Made by a program: the position numbers and the translations under genes | From: Alphaproteobacteria bacterium | GTDB lineage: Bacteria > Pseudomonadota > Alphaproteobacteria > Rhizobiales > Xanthobacteraceae | Direction: 5' to 3' | Assembly (NCBI GenBank): GCA_026400395.1 | Contig: JAPLPD010000131.1 | Span: 1 to 50,640 of the forward strand | DNA: 50,640 nt | Notes under the pieces: generated by a model | What the model saw: the letters and a program-made list of their open reading frames with translations, nothing else | What the model was told of the DNA's origin: nothing | Databases searched by the model: none | In this document: positions 17,459-25,212 of the stretch, in pieces | Layout: each line of letters begins with the position of its first letter | Position numbering within the stretch: position 1 is the stretch's first letter

Positions 17459-18424
17459 ATGAGAAAGCTCGCCGCCGCGCTGGCGGTGTGCGCGATTGGA
17501 TGGATCGGTTCCGCGCAGGCGCAGACCTATCCATCGAAGCCGATCACGCTTGTGCTCGCGCTTCCGGCCGGCGGCGCGGTCGATGCGTTGGCGCGGATCA
17601 TGGTCGAGCACATGCGGGTGACGCTCGGCCAGCCGGTCATCATCGAGAATATGGGAGGGGCGGGCGGCACGCTTTCGATCGCGCGCGTCGTGCGCTCGTC
17701 GCCGGACGGATATACGCTCGGCATGGGGACGCTCGGCCAGTATGTGATCTCGGGCGCGGTCTACTCGCTGCCGTTCGACATGCTGAGCGATCTGGCTCCG
17801 GTCGCGTTGCTGCCGAGCGTGCCGTATTGGATGACGGCGCGTAAGACGCTGCCGGCGAACAATCTGCTGGAGCTTGCGGCGTGGCTCAAGACCAACAAGG
17901 CGTCGGCTTCGAGCACGGGCACGGCAAGTCTCTCCCGCTTCTGCGGCATGTTCTTCGAACAGAGCACCGGCGCCAGCATCCAGTATGTGCCCTATCGCGG
18001 CGGAGCGCCGGCTTTGCAGGATCTGGTGTCCGGCACCATCGATCTGAATTGCGATCTGGCGGCCAATTCGCTGTCGCAATGGCGCAACGGCAACATCAAG
18101 GCCTTCGCGGTGATGTCCAAGACGCGCTGGTTCGCGGCTCCCGAACTGCCGACCAGCGACGAGGCCGGCGTTCCCGGTGTCCACGTCAGCACATGGCATG
18201 GAATCTGGGCGCCCAAGAGCACGCCCGCCGACGTGATCGCGAAGATCAATGCGGCCGCGGCGGCGGCGATGGCCGATCCGGCGACACGCAAACGCATCGC
18301 CGATCTCGGCATGGATATTCCGCCGCTCGAGCAGCAGACGCCGGCGGCGTTCGCGGCGTTCCACAAGGCCGAGCTCGAGAAATGGTATCCGATCGTGAAA
18401 GCGGCGGGCGTCAAGGCGGAGTGA
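17459..18424 (+). CDS. Bug/TctC-family binding protein, array member 3
   Basis: The 321-residue protein starts MRKLAAALAVCAIGWIGSAQAQ, a signal peptide, with GGAGAG upstream of the ATG and a 25-bp gap to member 2. Key motifs are ITLVLALPAGGAVDALAR, GQPVIIENMGGAGGT, SPDGYTLGMGTLGQY, YVPYRGGAPALQDLVSGTIDLNC, KTRWFAAPELPTSDEAGVPG and STWHGIWAPKSTPADV. The cysteine pair FCGMFFE...LNCDLAAN has exactly the 36-residue spacing seen in members 2 and 5. It shares DLAANSLSQ with member 2, so these two probably arose by the most recent duplication in the array. Ligand unknown. Confidence 0.88.
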   Translation: MRKLAAALAVCAIGWIGSAQAQTYPSKPITLVLALPAGGAVDALARIMVEHMRVTLGQPVIIENMGGAGGTLSIARVVRSSPDGYTLGMGTLGQYVISGAVYSLPFDMLSDLAPVALLPSVPYWMTARKTLPANNLLELAAWLKTNKASASSTGTASLSRFCGMFFEQSTGASIQYVPYRGGAPALQDLVSGTIDLNCDLAANSLSQWRNGNIKAFAVMSKTRWFAAPELPTSDEAGVPGVHVSTWHGIWAPKSTPADVIAKINAAAAAAMADPATRKRIADLGMDIPPLEQQTPAAFAAFHKAELEKWYPIVKAAGVKAE

Positions 18425-18503
18425 ATGGCGGCAGCGCGGGTTCCAAAGCCGGCGTCAAGGCGGGGTCGGGTGGCTGGATGAATGTCATCGCCTGGAGGCT
18501 GAC

Positions 18504-19475
18504 GTGAAAATATTCTCTGCGATTGCCCTGATGTTGATCACGGGCGCGATCACGGATGCGCGGGCGCAAGGCTATCCGTCGCGTCCCGTCACGCTGATTG
18601 CGCCGACCACCGCGGGCGGACCGCCAGACACCATCGGGCGCATTCTTGCCGAACGGATGAAGGCGCCACTCGGCCAGCCGATGATCGTGGAGAACATCAC
18701 CGGGGCCGGCGGCAGTCTCGGCGTCCAGCGCGTCGCTCGCGCGGAGCCCGATGGCTACACCGTGAGCATCGGGCATCTGAACACGCATGTCTTCTCAGGC
18801 GCGGTCTACAACCTGACGTTCGACCTGCTGAAAGATCTCGCGCCGGTGACGATGCTGACCTCTGCGCCGATGGTGTTTGTGGTGCGAAACGGTTTTCCGC
18901 CGAACAACCTGAAGGAACTGGTGGCTTGGATGAAGGAGCGGCCAAGGGGAGCGGCCTTCGGATCGGTCGGCGTCGGCAGTCCAGGCAAGGTCTGGGCGAC
19001 GGATTTCCAGAACAAGAACGGGATTGAATTCCAATACGTGCCGTATCGCGGGGCTGCTGCGAGCATCCAGGATTTGATCGCCGGTCAGATCGACATTGCC
19101 TGCGTCGAGGCGTCCAACGTCGTGGCGCATCTCAAGGGCGGCAGGATCAAGGCGTACGCCGTTCTGGAGAAAAAGCGGTGGTCGGAATTTCCTGACATTC
19201 CCACCATCGACGAGGCCGGCGCGCCGGGCGCTTACATGACGTTCTGGCACGGGTTATGGGTCCCGCGTGGCACGCCGCCGGAGGCGATCGCGAAACTCAA
19301 TGCCGCGGCTGTCGAGGCGCTGGCCGATCCGTCGGTGCGTGCGCGGTTGGCCGCAGTGGGACAGGACATCGTGCCGCGTGACCAGCAGACGCCGGAGGCG
19401 CTCGCCGCCCATCAGAAGGCCGAAATCGAGAAATGGTGGCCGATCATCAAGGCGGCCGGCATCAAAGCGGAGTAA
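18504..19475 (+). CDS. Bug/TctC-family binding protein, array member 4
   Basis: The 323-residue protein starts at a GTG with TGGAGG 6 nt upstream and reads (M)KIFSAIALMLITGAITDARAQ, a signal peptide. Bug motifs: VTLIAPTTAGGPPDTIGR, GQPMIVENITGAGGS, EPDGYTVSIGHLNTH, YVPYRGAAASIQDLIAGQIDIAC and MTFWHGLWVPRGTPPE. At the first conserved cysteine position this copy has Trp (KVWATDF); only the second Cys remains, so it cannot make the disulfide suggested for its neighbours. The gap to member 3 is 79 bp, larger than between members 1-3. It probably belongs to the same transcription unit or has its own weak promoter. Confidence 0.88.
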   Translation: MKIFSAIALMLITGAITDARAQGYPSRPVTLIAPTTAGGPPDTIGRILAERMKAPLGQPMIVENITGAGGSLGVQRVARAEPDGYTVSIGHLNTHVFSGAVYNLTFDLLKDLAPVTMLTSAPMVFVVRNGFPPNNLKELVAWMKERPRGAAFGSVGVGSPGKVWATDFQNKNGIEFQYVPYRGAAASIQDLIAGQIDIACVEASNVVAHLKGGRIKAYAVLEKKRWSEFPDIPTIDEAGAPGAYMTFWHGLWVPRGTPPEAIAKLNAAAVEALADPSVRARLAAVGQDIVPRDQQTPEALAAHQKAEIEKWWPIIKAAGIKAE

Positions 19476-19617
19476 GCGGGCAATCCCGACAGCGGCGCCC
19501 TATCGTCATGCGGCATCGCGTTGCAGCATCGCCCCGCTGAATGTGCACCGCCGGTCTTTCGACGGATGCGCCTCCGTGTCATGCTTTCGTCCAACAAAAC
19601 GCACCGGGGGGAAGCCG

Positions 19618-20619
19618 ATGAGACTGGTGACGCGGCTTGTCGCGTTTGTCGTTGTCGCCTTTGTCTTGGCGTTGGCAGGGAGCGTGAGCGCGCAGGCGCA
19701 GCCGTTTCCATCGAAGCCGGTCACCATCCTGGTGCCGTTCGCCGCCGGCGGCATTACGGACATCGTGGCGCGCGTTGTCGGCGAGCGCATGAAATCATCG
19801 CTCAGCCAGACCGTGGTCATCGAGAACGTCGGCGGGGCGGGCGGCACCATCGCTGTGAGCCGCCTGCATCGCTCGCCGCCGGACGGCTATACGCTCGTGG
19901 TCGGACAGTGGACGTCCCATGTGGGCGGCAGCGTGATGTATTCGCTGCCGTTCGACTTCGTCGACGACTTCCAGCCGATCTCCATGCTCTCGATCGGTCC
20001 ACTCTGGATCATCGGCAACAAGGATTTGCCACCGAAGGACATCAAGGAACTGATCTCCTGGCTCAAGGCCAATCCCACGCGCGGCGCCAGCGGGACGACT
20101 GGCGTCGGTGGCGGCATCCACATGTGCCTGTCCTATTTCCAGGACAACACGAGCACCAAGTTTCCGCTGGTGCCTTATCGCGGCGCCGCGCCGATCATGA
20201 CGGACCTGCTGGCCGGTCAGATCGACCTGTCATGCCCGGAGGCCGGCCAGACCTTGCCGCAGTTTCGTGCCGGCTTGATCAAGGCGTTCGCGGTGTTGCA
20301 GAACAAGCGTTGGTTCGCCGCGCCGGACGTGCCGACCATCGACGAGGCCGGCGTGCCTGGTCTGCATTTTCCGTTCTGGCATGGCATGTGGGCGCCGAAG
20401 GGCACGCCCAAGGATGTGGTCGATAAGCTCGTCGCCGCCGTCAGCGAGGCGCTGGGCGATCCGGCGGTGCGCGCGAAGTTCGCTGACCTTGGTCATGAGG
20501 TGGCGTTGCCCGAGCAGCGGACGCCGGAGGCGCTGCGGGCCTTCCACAAGGCTGACATCGAGAAGTGGACGCCGATGATCAAGGCCGCCAACGCCGCCGC
20601 GAATGTCAAGCCGCAGTAG
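19618..20619 (+). CDS. Bug/TctC-family binding protein, array member 5
   Basis: The 333-residue protein starts MRLVTRLVAFVVVAF with a long signal peptide ending SVSAQAQ, behind GGGGGGAAG. It lies 142 bp after member 4. Bug motifs: VTILVPFAAGGITDIVAR, SQTVVIENVGGAGGT, PPDGYTLVVGQWTSH, LVPYRGAAPIMTDLLAGQIDLSC, NKRWFAAPDVPTIDEAGVPG and FPFWHGMWAPKGTPKD. The cysteine pair HMCLSYF...LSCPEAG keeps the 36-residue spacing of members 2 and 3. An in-frame upstream extension exists but has no signal peptide and overlaps member 4, so it is rejected. A strong stem-loop follows 54 bp after the stop. Confidence 0.88.
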   Translation: MRLVTRLVAFVVVAFVLALAGSVSAQAQPFPSKPVTILVPFAAGGITDIVARVVGERMKSSLSQTVVIENVGGAGGTIAVSRLHRSPPDGYTLVVGQWTSHVGGSVMYSLPFDFVDDFQPISMLSIGPLWIIGNKDLPPKDIKELISWLKANPTRGASGTTGVGGGIHMCLSYFQDNTSTKFPLVPYRGAAPIMTDLLAGQIDLSCPEAGQTLPQFRAGLIKAFAVLQNKRWFAAPDVPTIDEAGVPGLHFPFWHGMWAPKGTPKDVVDKLVAAVSEALGDPAVRAKFADLGHEVALPEQRTPEALRAFHKADIEKWTPMIKAANAAANVKPQ

Positions 20620-20673
20620 TTCGACAAATGAGGCGCGACGAAGCCACGAATTTGGATTGCAATACCGGACGTG

Positions 20674-20714
20674 TTCCTGGGCGCCGGCGCTCAGGTAAGC
20701 GCGGCGCCCAGGAA
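20674..20714. terminator. Long perfect stem-loop at the end of the Bug array
   Basis: TTCCTGGGCGCC (20674-20685) pairs perfectly with GGCGCCCAGGAA (20703-20714). An inner GCGC/GCGC stem (20687-20690 with 20699-20702) leaves an 8-nt loop TCAGGTAA. That is 16 base pairs with one bulge. No U-tract follows on either strand, so it may be a processing or 3'-end-stabilising hairpin rather than an intrinsic terminator. Confidence 0.5.
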
Positions 20715-20829
20715 GCAGCAACTCGCGGCACAAATGTTACTGAGGGATTATCCGAACCGAAACGCAACACGCCACGGTACAGTCGCACCAGCACGCCCAC
20801 TCAACCTCCCGCGCGGACGATGGCGGCAC

Positions 20830-21102
20830 TCAATCGCGCCGCGGCGGAAACTTGTCGTTGGCCACCAGCGCGGCGGTGAGCCCGCCCACACCGGCGATCG
20901 CGACGCCAACCAGAATGGCCAGCGCGAGCCGTCCGTTGCCGCTGCCGCCGAACGGCATGAGCGTATCGGCTCGTGCGATGCCGATGGACACGGCGCTGAA
21001 CGCCACCACCAGCGAAAACACCAGCGCCAGGGTGAGAACAATCAGCGGCAGATTGGCAAACGCGTGCCGCTTCTGAGAACGCTCGATCAATTCCTTGGTC
21101 AT
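20830..21102 (-). CDS. Small two-helix membrane protein, function unknown
   Basis: The 90-residue protein starts MTKELIERSQKRHAFANLP and contains two hydrophobic segments (about residues 20-42, LIVLTLALVFSLVVAFSAV, and 57-77, LALAILVGVAIAGVGGLTAAL) joined by a short glycine-rich loop PFGGSGNG. It ends in a charged tail NDKFPPRRD. It looks like a small inner-membrane protein; no named family is recognised. The ATG at 21102 is chosen because sequence upstream has no protein-like character. It lies alone between the Bug array and the broken Bug gene, read in the opposite direction. Confidence 0.6.
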   Translation of the reverse strand: MTKELIERSQKRHAFANLPLIVLTLALVFSLVVAFSAVSIGIARADTLMPFGGSGNGRLALAILVGVAIAGVGGLTAALVANDKFPPRRD

Positions 21103-21296
21103 GGTCGTAACCCGTGCCCGAATCATCTTGGGTACGAATATGGGGGCTGAACCGGGCAGGGTTCCGGCTGGACTAAGGCGGCGGTTTTGGCGAAGCGCGG
21201 CGAATGTGTGGCGTATGGTTAAGAAAGGGTTAAGTCTGCTATCTTTGTCGCGGGAAGTGGCCGGAATAACACAGGCCGCGCTCAGGGAGCGAAACG

Positions 21297-22279
21297 ATGC
21301 GTGCAGGTCGAATAGCGGCCTTCGGCGCCGCGCTGGTGCTGGCTGCGTCAGGGCTGATCGCGTCACCCGCGATGGCGCAGCCGTCATTCCCCGACAAGCC
21401 CGTCGCTTCATCGTCGGCTTTACCGCGGGCAGCGCCACCGACATCACCGCGCGGCTGTTCGCGCAGAAATTTCAGGAGGCCTGGGGCGTGCCGGTGACGG
21501 TCGAGAACATCCCGGGCGCCGGCGGCAGTGTCGGCGGCGACCGCGTGGCGAAGGCCGCGCCGGACGGGACCACATTCTACTGGGGCGCCAACGGAGCGCT
21601 GGCGATCAATCCGACGTTGCTGTCCAACCAGACCTACGACGTGGTGCGCGACCTTACGCCCGTGGCACGGCTGCTGGTCATGGCCAGCATTCTCGCGGTC
21701 AATAACGACGTGCCGATCAAGAGTTTCGCCGACCTCGCGGCGTTGGCCAAAGCGCAGCCCGGCAAGCTGTCCTACGCGTCGCCCGGCACCGGCACGCCGC
21801 AGCACATCGCCGGCGAAATGCTCAAGGCGCAGGGCGGCCTCGACATCGTCCATGTGCCTTACCGCGGCGCTGTTTTCACCGACGTGGTCGGCGGACGGGT
21901 GACCATGACCATGCAGAACATGGGCACGATCCTGCCGGTGGTCCGGCAGGGCCTGCTGCGCGGCATCGCCGTGACCTCGCTGACACGCACGCCGATCATG
22001 CCGGACCTGCCGACGCTCGCCGAATCCGGCCTGCCGGGATTCGAGGCGACCTCGTGGTTTGGCTTGATGGCGCCGGCCGGCACGCCTGCGCCGATCATCA
22101 GCAAGACCTATCAGCAGGCGGTGAAGATCGCGATGGAGCCCGAGATGAAAGCCAAGCTCGCGCAACTCGGCGTCGACACCGTCAGCGATTCGCCGGACGC
22201 CTTCGGCGCAATCATCAAGGCCGATATCGCCAAGTGGGCGAAGGTGATCAAGGACGCCAACATCAAAGCGGCGGACTGA
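21297..22279 (+). pseudogene. Bug/TctC-family binding protein with a one-base frameshift
   Basis: The gene starts MRAGRIAAFGAALVLAASG with a signal peptide (SPAMAQ) and PSFPDKPV. After codon 36 the frame is lost: the Bug core (RFIVGFTAGSATDITAR, VENIPGAGGSVGG, APDGTTFYWGANG, HVPYRGAVFTDVVGGRV, PTLAESGLPGFE) continues in another frame to the stop at 22279. Restoring one C near 21404 (CCCGTCCGC in place of CCCGTCGC) rejoins them into a normal protein of about 327 residues. No other disruption is seen. It is either a very recent pseudogene or a sequencing error. The sequence branch differs from the five-gene array (no WHGMW motif). Confidence 0.8.
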
Positions 22280-22285
22280 AAAATC

Positions 22286-22915
22286 CTATTGCGCGGCGAT
22301 CATCTCGGGCTGCCAGTCCATGACGACATGGCCGGACTGGGCGGCGACCCGGTCGAGCCATGCCCGCACGGCGGGGAAGCCCGAAAGGTCGTAGTCGCAC
22401 TGGTGCGCCAGGTGGGTGTAGGCGTAGAGCGCGATGTCGGCGATGGAATAGCGGTCGGCGGCGAAGAATTGCCGGGTGGCGAGATGCTTCTCCATCACGC
22501 CGAGCGCGCGATAGCCCTCCTGCATCCAGTCTTCCAGCGCGTGGCTCTGCAGTTCGCGTCCGCCCTTGACCAGCGCCAGCCAGAAATAAGCGGCGCCGAT
22601 GTTGGGTTCGAGACTGTGCTGCTCGAAGAACATCCATTGCAGCATTTCGGCGCGGTCGGCCCGGTCGTCCGGAAACAGCGGCGTGTGGCCCGCGATGTAC
22701 CACAGGATGGCATTCGACTCGGCGATATGACGGCCCGGCGCCACCTCGAGCAGCGGCACATGACCGCTCGGATTCATCTTGAGGAATTCCGGCGTGCGTG
22801 TCTCGCCCTTGAGAATGTCCATCTCGACCAGTTCATGCGGAACGTCGAGTTGCGCAAGCGCGAGCCGCACCTTGTAGCAATTGCCTGAGCGGCGCATGGA
22901 ATACAGCGTGTACAT
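22286..22915 (-). CDS. Glutathione S-transferase family protein
   Basis: The 209-residue protein starts MYTLYSMRRSGNCYKVRLAL, a typical GST opening with the catalytic Ser/Cys area, after GGAGAGGG. The thioredoxin-like N-terminal domain includes MNPSGHVPLLEV (cis-Pro) and the glutathione-binding motif HIAESNAILWYIA. The helical C-terminal domain has FFAADRYSIADIALYAY. It is a cytoplasmic transferase with unknown electrophilic substrate. Its stop is only 6 bp from the stop of the convergent frameshifted Bug gene. It has a different domain history from the YfcG-like protein at 4517 and is not a close paralogue. Confidence 0.88.
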   Translation of the reverse strand: MYTLYSMRRSGNCYKVRLALAQLDVPHELVEMDILKGETRTPEFLKMNPSGHVPLLEVAPGRHIAESNAILWYIAGHTPLFPDDRADRAEMLQWMFFEQHSLEPNIGAAYFWLALVKGGRELQSHALEDWMQEGYRALGVMEKHLATRQFFAADRYSIADIALYAYTHLAHQCDYDLSGFPAVRAWLDRVAAQSGHVVMDWQPEMIAAQ

Positions 22916-23108
22916 GCAGCCCTCTCCCCGTTGCGACAGCCCTGCCGCCGCCGATAAAGAAGCAAAGCGCGGCGATTGCAAGGCCGCGTTATGACGCCCG
23001 AATGAAAAGAGTGAATGCGTGCGCCGCAGCATTCAGTGCTGGAATGTACTTCGCCATCGGCACGGCAAAGTGAAAAATCCTTCTGCGGCGGCGCGGCCGC
23101 GATTCGGT

Positions 23109-24077
23109 TCACAGGGCCGAAACCCCAGCCGCCCGGATCACGGCGGCCCATTTGGCGACTTCGGCAGGCAGCCAGGCCGAAAGTTCGGACGGCGAGCGCA
23201 AAGCCTTGGTCATGCCCTGCGCTGATATGGCGCGTGAGGCGGCGTCGGTTGACAGTCCGGCAGATACCGCGCTGAAAATCCTTTCGATCGCTGCGGCGGG
23301 TGTGCGGGCGGGCGCGAACAGCGCGAACCAGGCGTCGGCCTCGACGCCGGGCACCCCGGCCTCGGCCAAGGTCGGCAGGTCCGGCAGCCGCGATGAGCGC
23401 TTGCCGCTCGCAATCGCGAGCGGGCGTACGGCGCCCGAACCGATGTGAGCGATCACGCTCGGCACGGTCGCGAACGTCAGATCGATGCGGCCCGCCAGCA
23501 ACTCGGTTGCCATCGGAGCCGAGCCGCGAAACGGGATGTGCTGCAGATCCACGCCCGCCTTGGTCTTGAACAACTCCGCCGCGAGATGGGAGGCCGAGCC
23601 AACGCCGGTCGAGGCGTAGTTCAATCCGCCGGCCGATTTCCTTGCCAGCGCCACCAGCGCGCCGACATTCGCCACTTCGAGCCCGCGACGCACCACCAGC
23701 ACATGCGCAATCTCGGCGATGCTGGCGACGGGAGAAAAGTCCCTCACCGCGTCGTAGGGACAATCCTTCAACAGGCTCTGGTTGGTGGCATGGGTCTGGT
23801 TGGTGCCGAGAATGAGCATGTGGCCGTCGGGCTCGGCGTGTTGCACCGCGACGCTGCCGATGACGCCGGCGCCGCCGCCGCGGTTGTCGACCGCGATGGG
23901 CTGGCCCAGCTGATGGCCGGCCGATTGTGCGATCAGCCGCGCGGTGATGTCGACCGGGCCGCCGGCGGGGTAGGGCACCACGAGTGTGATCGTGCGGCTC
24001 GGAAAGCTCTGCGCCCGGGCGCCGCCGATGGCGGCGAGCCCGGCCAGCGCCGCTATCGTGGTTCGCCGCGTCAGCAT
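23109..24077 (-). CDS. Bug/TctC-family binding protein, minus strand
   Basis: The 322-residue protein starts MLTRRTTIAALAGLAAIGGARAQ. The signal peptide has a twin arginine (TRRTTIAAL), so Tat export is possible, although Bug proteins often use Sec. Domain motifs: ITLVVPYPAGGPVDITAR, GQPIAVDNRGGGAGV, EPDGHMLILGTNQTH, HIPFRGSAPMATELLAGRIDL and LPTLAEAGVPGVEADAWFALFAPA. It belongs to a different Bug branch from the tandem array; it keeps ADAWFALFAP where the array has WHGMWAP. It is 104 bp from the divergent, frameshifted ABC-type binding protein gene and 193 bp upstream of the GST gene on the same strand. Ligand unknown. Confidence 0.87.
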   Translation of the reverse strand: MLTRRTTIAALAGLAAIGGARAQSFPSRTITLVVPYPAGGPVDITARLIAQSAGHQLGQPIAVDNRGGGAGVIGSVAVQHAEPDGHMLILGTNQTHATNQSLLKDCPYDAVRDFSPVASIAEIAHVLVVRRGLEVANVGALVALARKSAGGLNYASTGVGSASHLAAELFKTKAGVDLQHIPFRGSAPMATELLAGRIDLTFATVPSVIAHIGSGAVRPLAIASGKRSSRLPDLPTLAEAGVPGVEADAWFALFAPARTPAAAIERIFSAVSAGLSTDAASRAISAQGMTKALRSPSELSAWLPAEVAKWAAVIRAAGVSAL

Positions 24078-24182
24078 GCCGCCACTTTATCCGCCGCGCC
24101 GCCGATTGCCACCGTGCGGATCGCCGCCGGACAATGCTAGACTGCGCTCAACAAGAAGCAGGTTTTCTTCGGGAGAAATCCG

Positions 24183-25191
24183 ATGCGTTGGTTCGCGCCG
24201 CTCGCGGTCGTGTTGGGAAGCCATCTCTTTATCGCCCAGGGGCAGGCCACCGATCAGGCCGACCGCGCCGCCGCGATCAAGGAGGGCAACGTCAGCTGGT
24301 ACACCTCAACGCCATTCCCGCTCGTTCAAACCCTCGCCGACAGGTTCGCCGCCGATACCGGCATCAAGGTGACGCTGCTGCGCACCGGCGGCGAGGCCGT
24401 GCTGCGTCGCTTCCTGCAGGAGTACCAGGCCGGGCAGGCCGGTGCCGACGTCATCACCATGTCGGATTCCGGCGCGGCCACAGGTCTCGCGCGCCGAGGT
24501 GTGTTCGTGCCGTTCAAGCCGGATGGTTTCGACAAGGTGGTCGAAGGAGCCAAGGACAAGGACGGGGCGTGGATTGCCCAGCGCGTGGGCCTGATCGGCA
24601 TGCCGGTGCGCACCGACCTGATGGTCGAGAAGGACCGGCCGAAAACCTGGTCCGATCTCAAGGACGCAAGGTTCAAGGGCAAGATGGTGATGGCCGATCC
24701 TTCTTTCACCGCCATCCAGCTCACCGTGGTCGGAATGCTGTCGCAGAGGCTCGGCTGGGATTTCTATAAGGCGCTACGGGCGAACGACATCATGATCGTC
24801 CAGGCCATCAGCAAATCTACAAGACCATGCAACAGGGCGAACGTGTGTTGGGCGCGGAAGGCTCCGATCCGCGCAGCTTCAACGAAGGCAAAGACCTGCT
24901 GAACCAGGCGTTGATCTATCCGACCGAGGGCGTTTCACGGTGTCGTCGCCGGTCGCCGTCATCAAGAACGCGAAAAATCCGAACGCAGCGAAATTGTTCG
25001 CGCAATTCATGCTGTCGGAGGTGGCGCAGAAGATCGTCGCGGCGAACGCGATTCATTCTTCCCGCGTCGACATCGCGCCGCCCGCAGGTCAGCCGGCGCT
25101 CAGCGAGGTGAAATTCATTCCGATCGACGTCGATTACATCGAGAAGAACGGCAGGGAATTGAAGGCGAAGTTCGGCGAGATATTTCAATAG
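24183..25191 (+). pseudogene. Fe3+/polyamine-type ABC solute-binding protein with two frameshifts
   Basis: The first segment (from MRWFAPLAVVLG) has a signal peptide and the binding-protein motifs GNVSWYTSTPFPLVQTLADRF, ADVITMSDSGAATGL and AWIAQRVGLIGMPVR. After codon 211 (near 24813-24815, AAA) the frame is lost and IYKTMQQGERVLGAEGSDPRS continues in a second frame. Near 24933-24935 (TTT) it is lost again, and SSPVAVIKNAKNPNAAKLF to FGEIFQ continues in a third. Adding one A and one T restores a full-length protein of about 336 residues of the SBP_bac_6/AfuA-PotD type. No permease or ATPase gene is adjacent. Both gaps lie in homopolymers, so sequencing error and recent decay are equally possible. 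Confidence 0.8.
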
Positions 25192-25212
25192 TCCGCGCGC
25201 GCGTCGTTGGAG

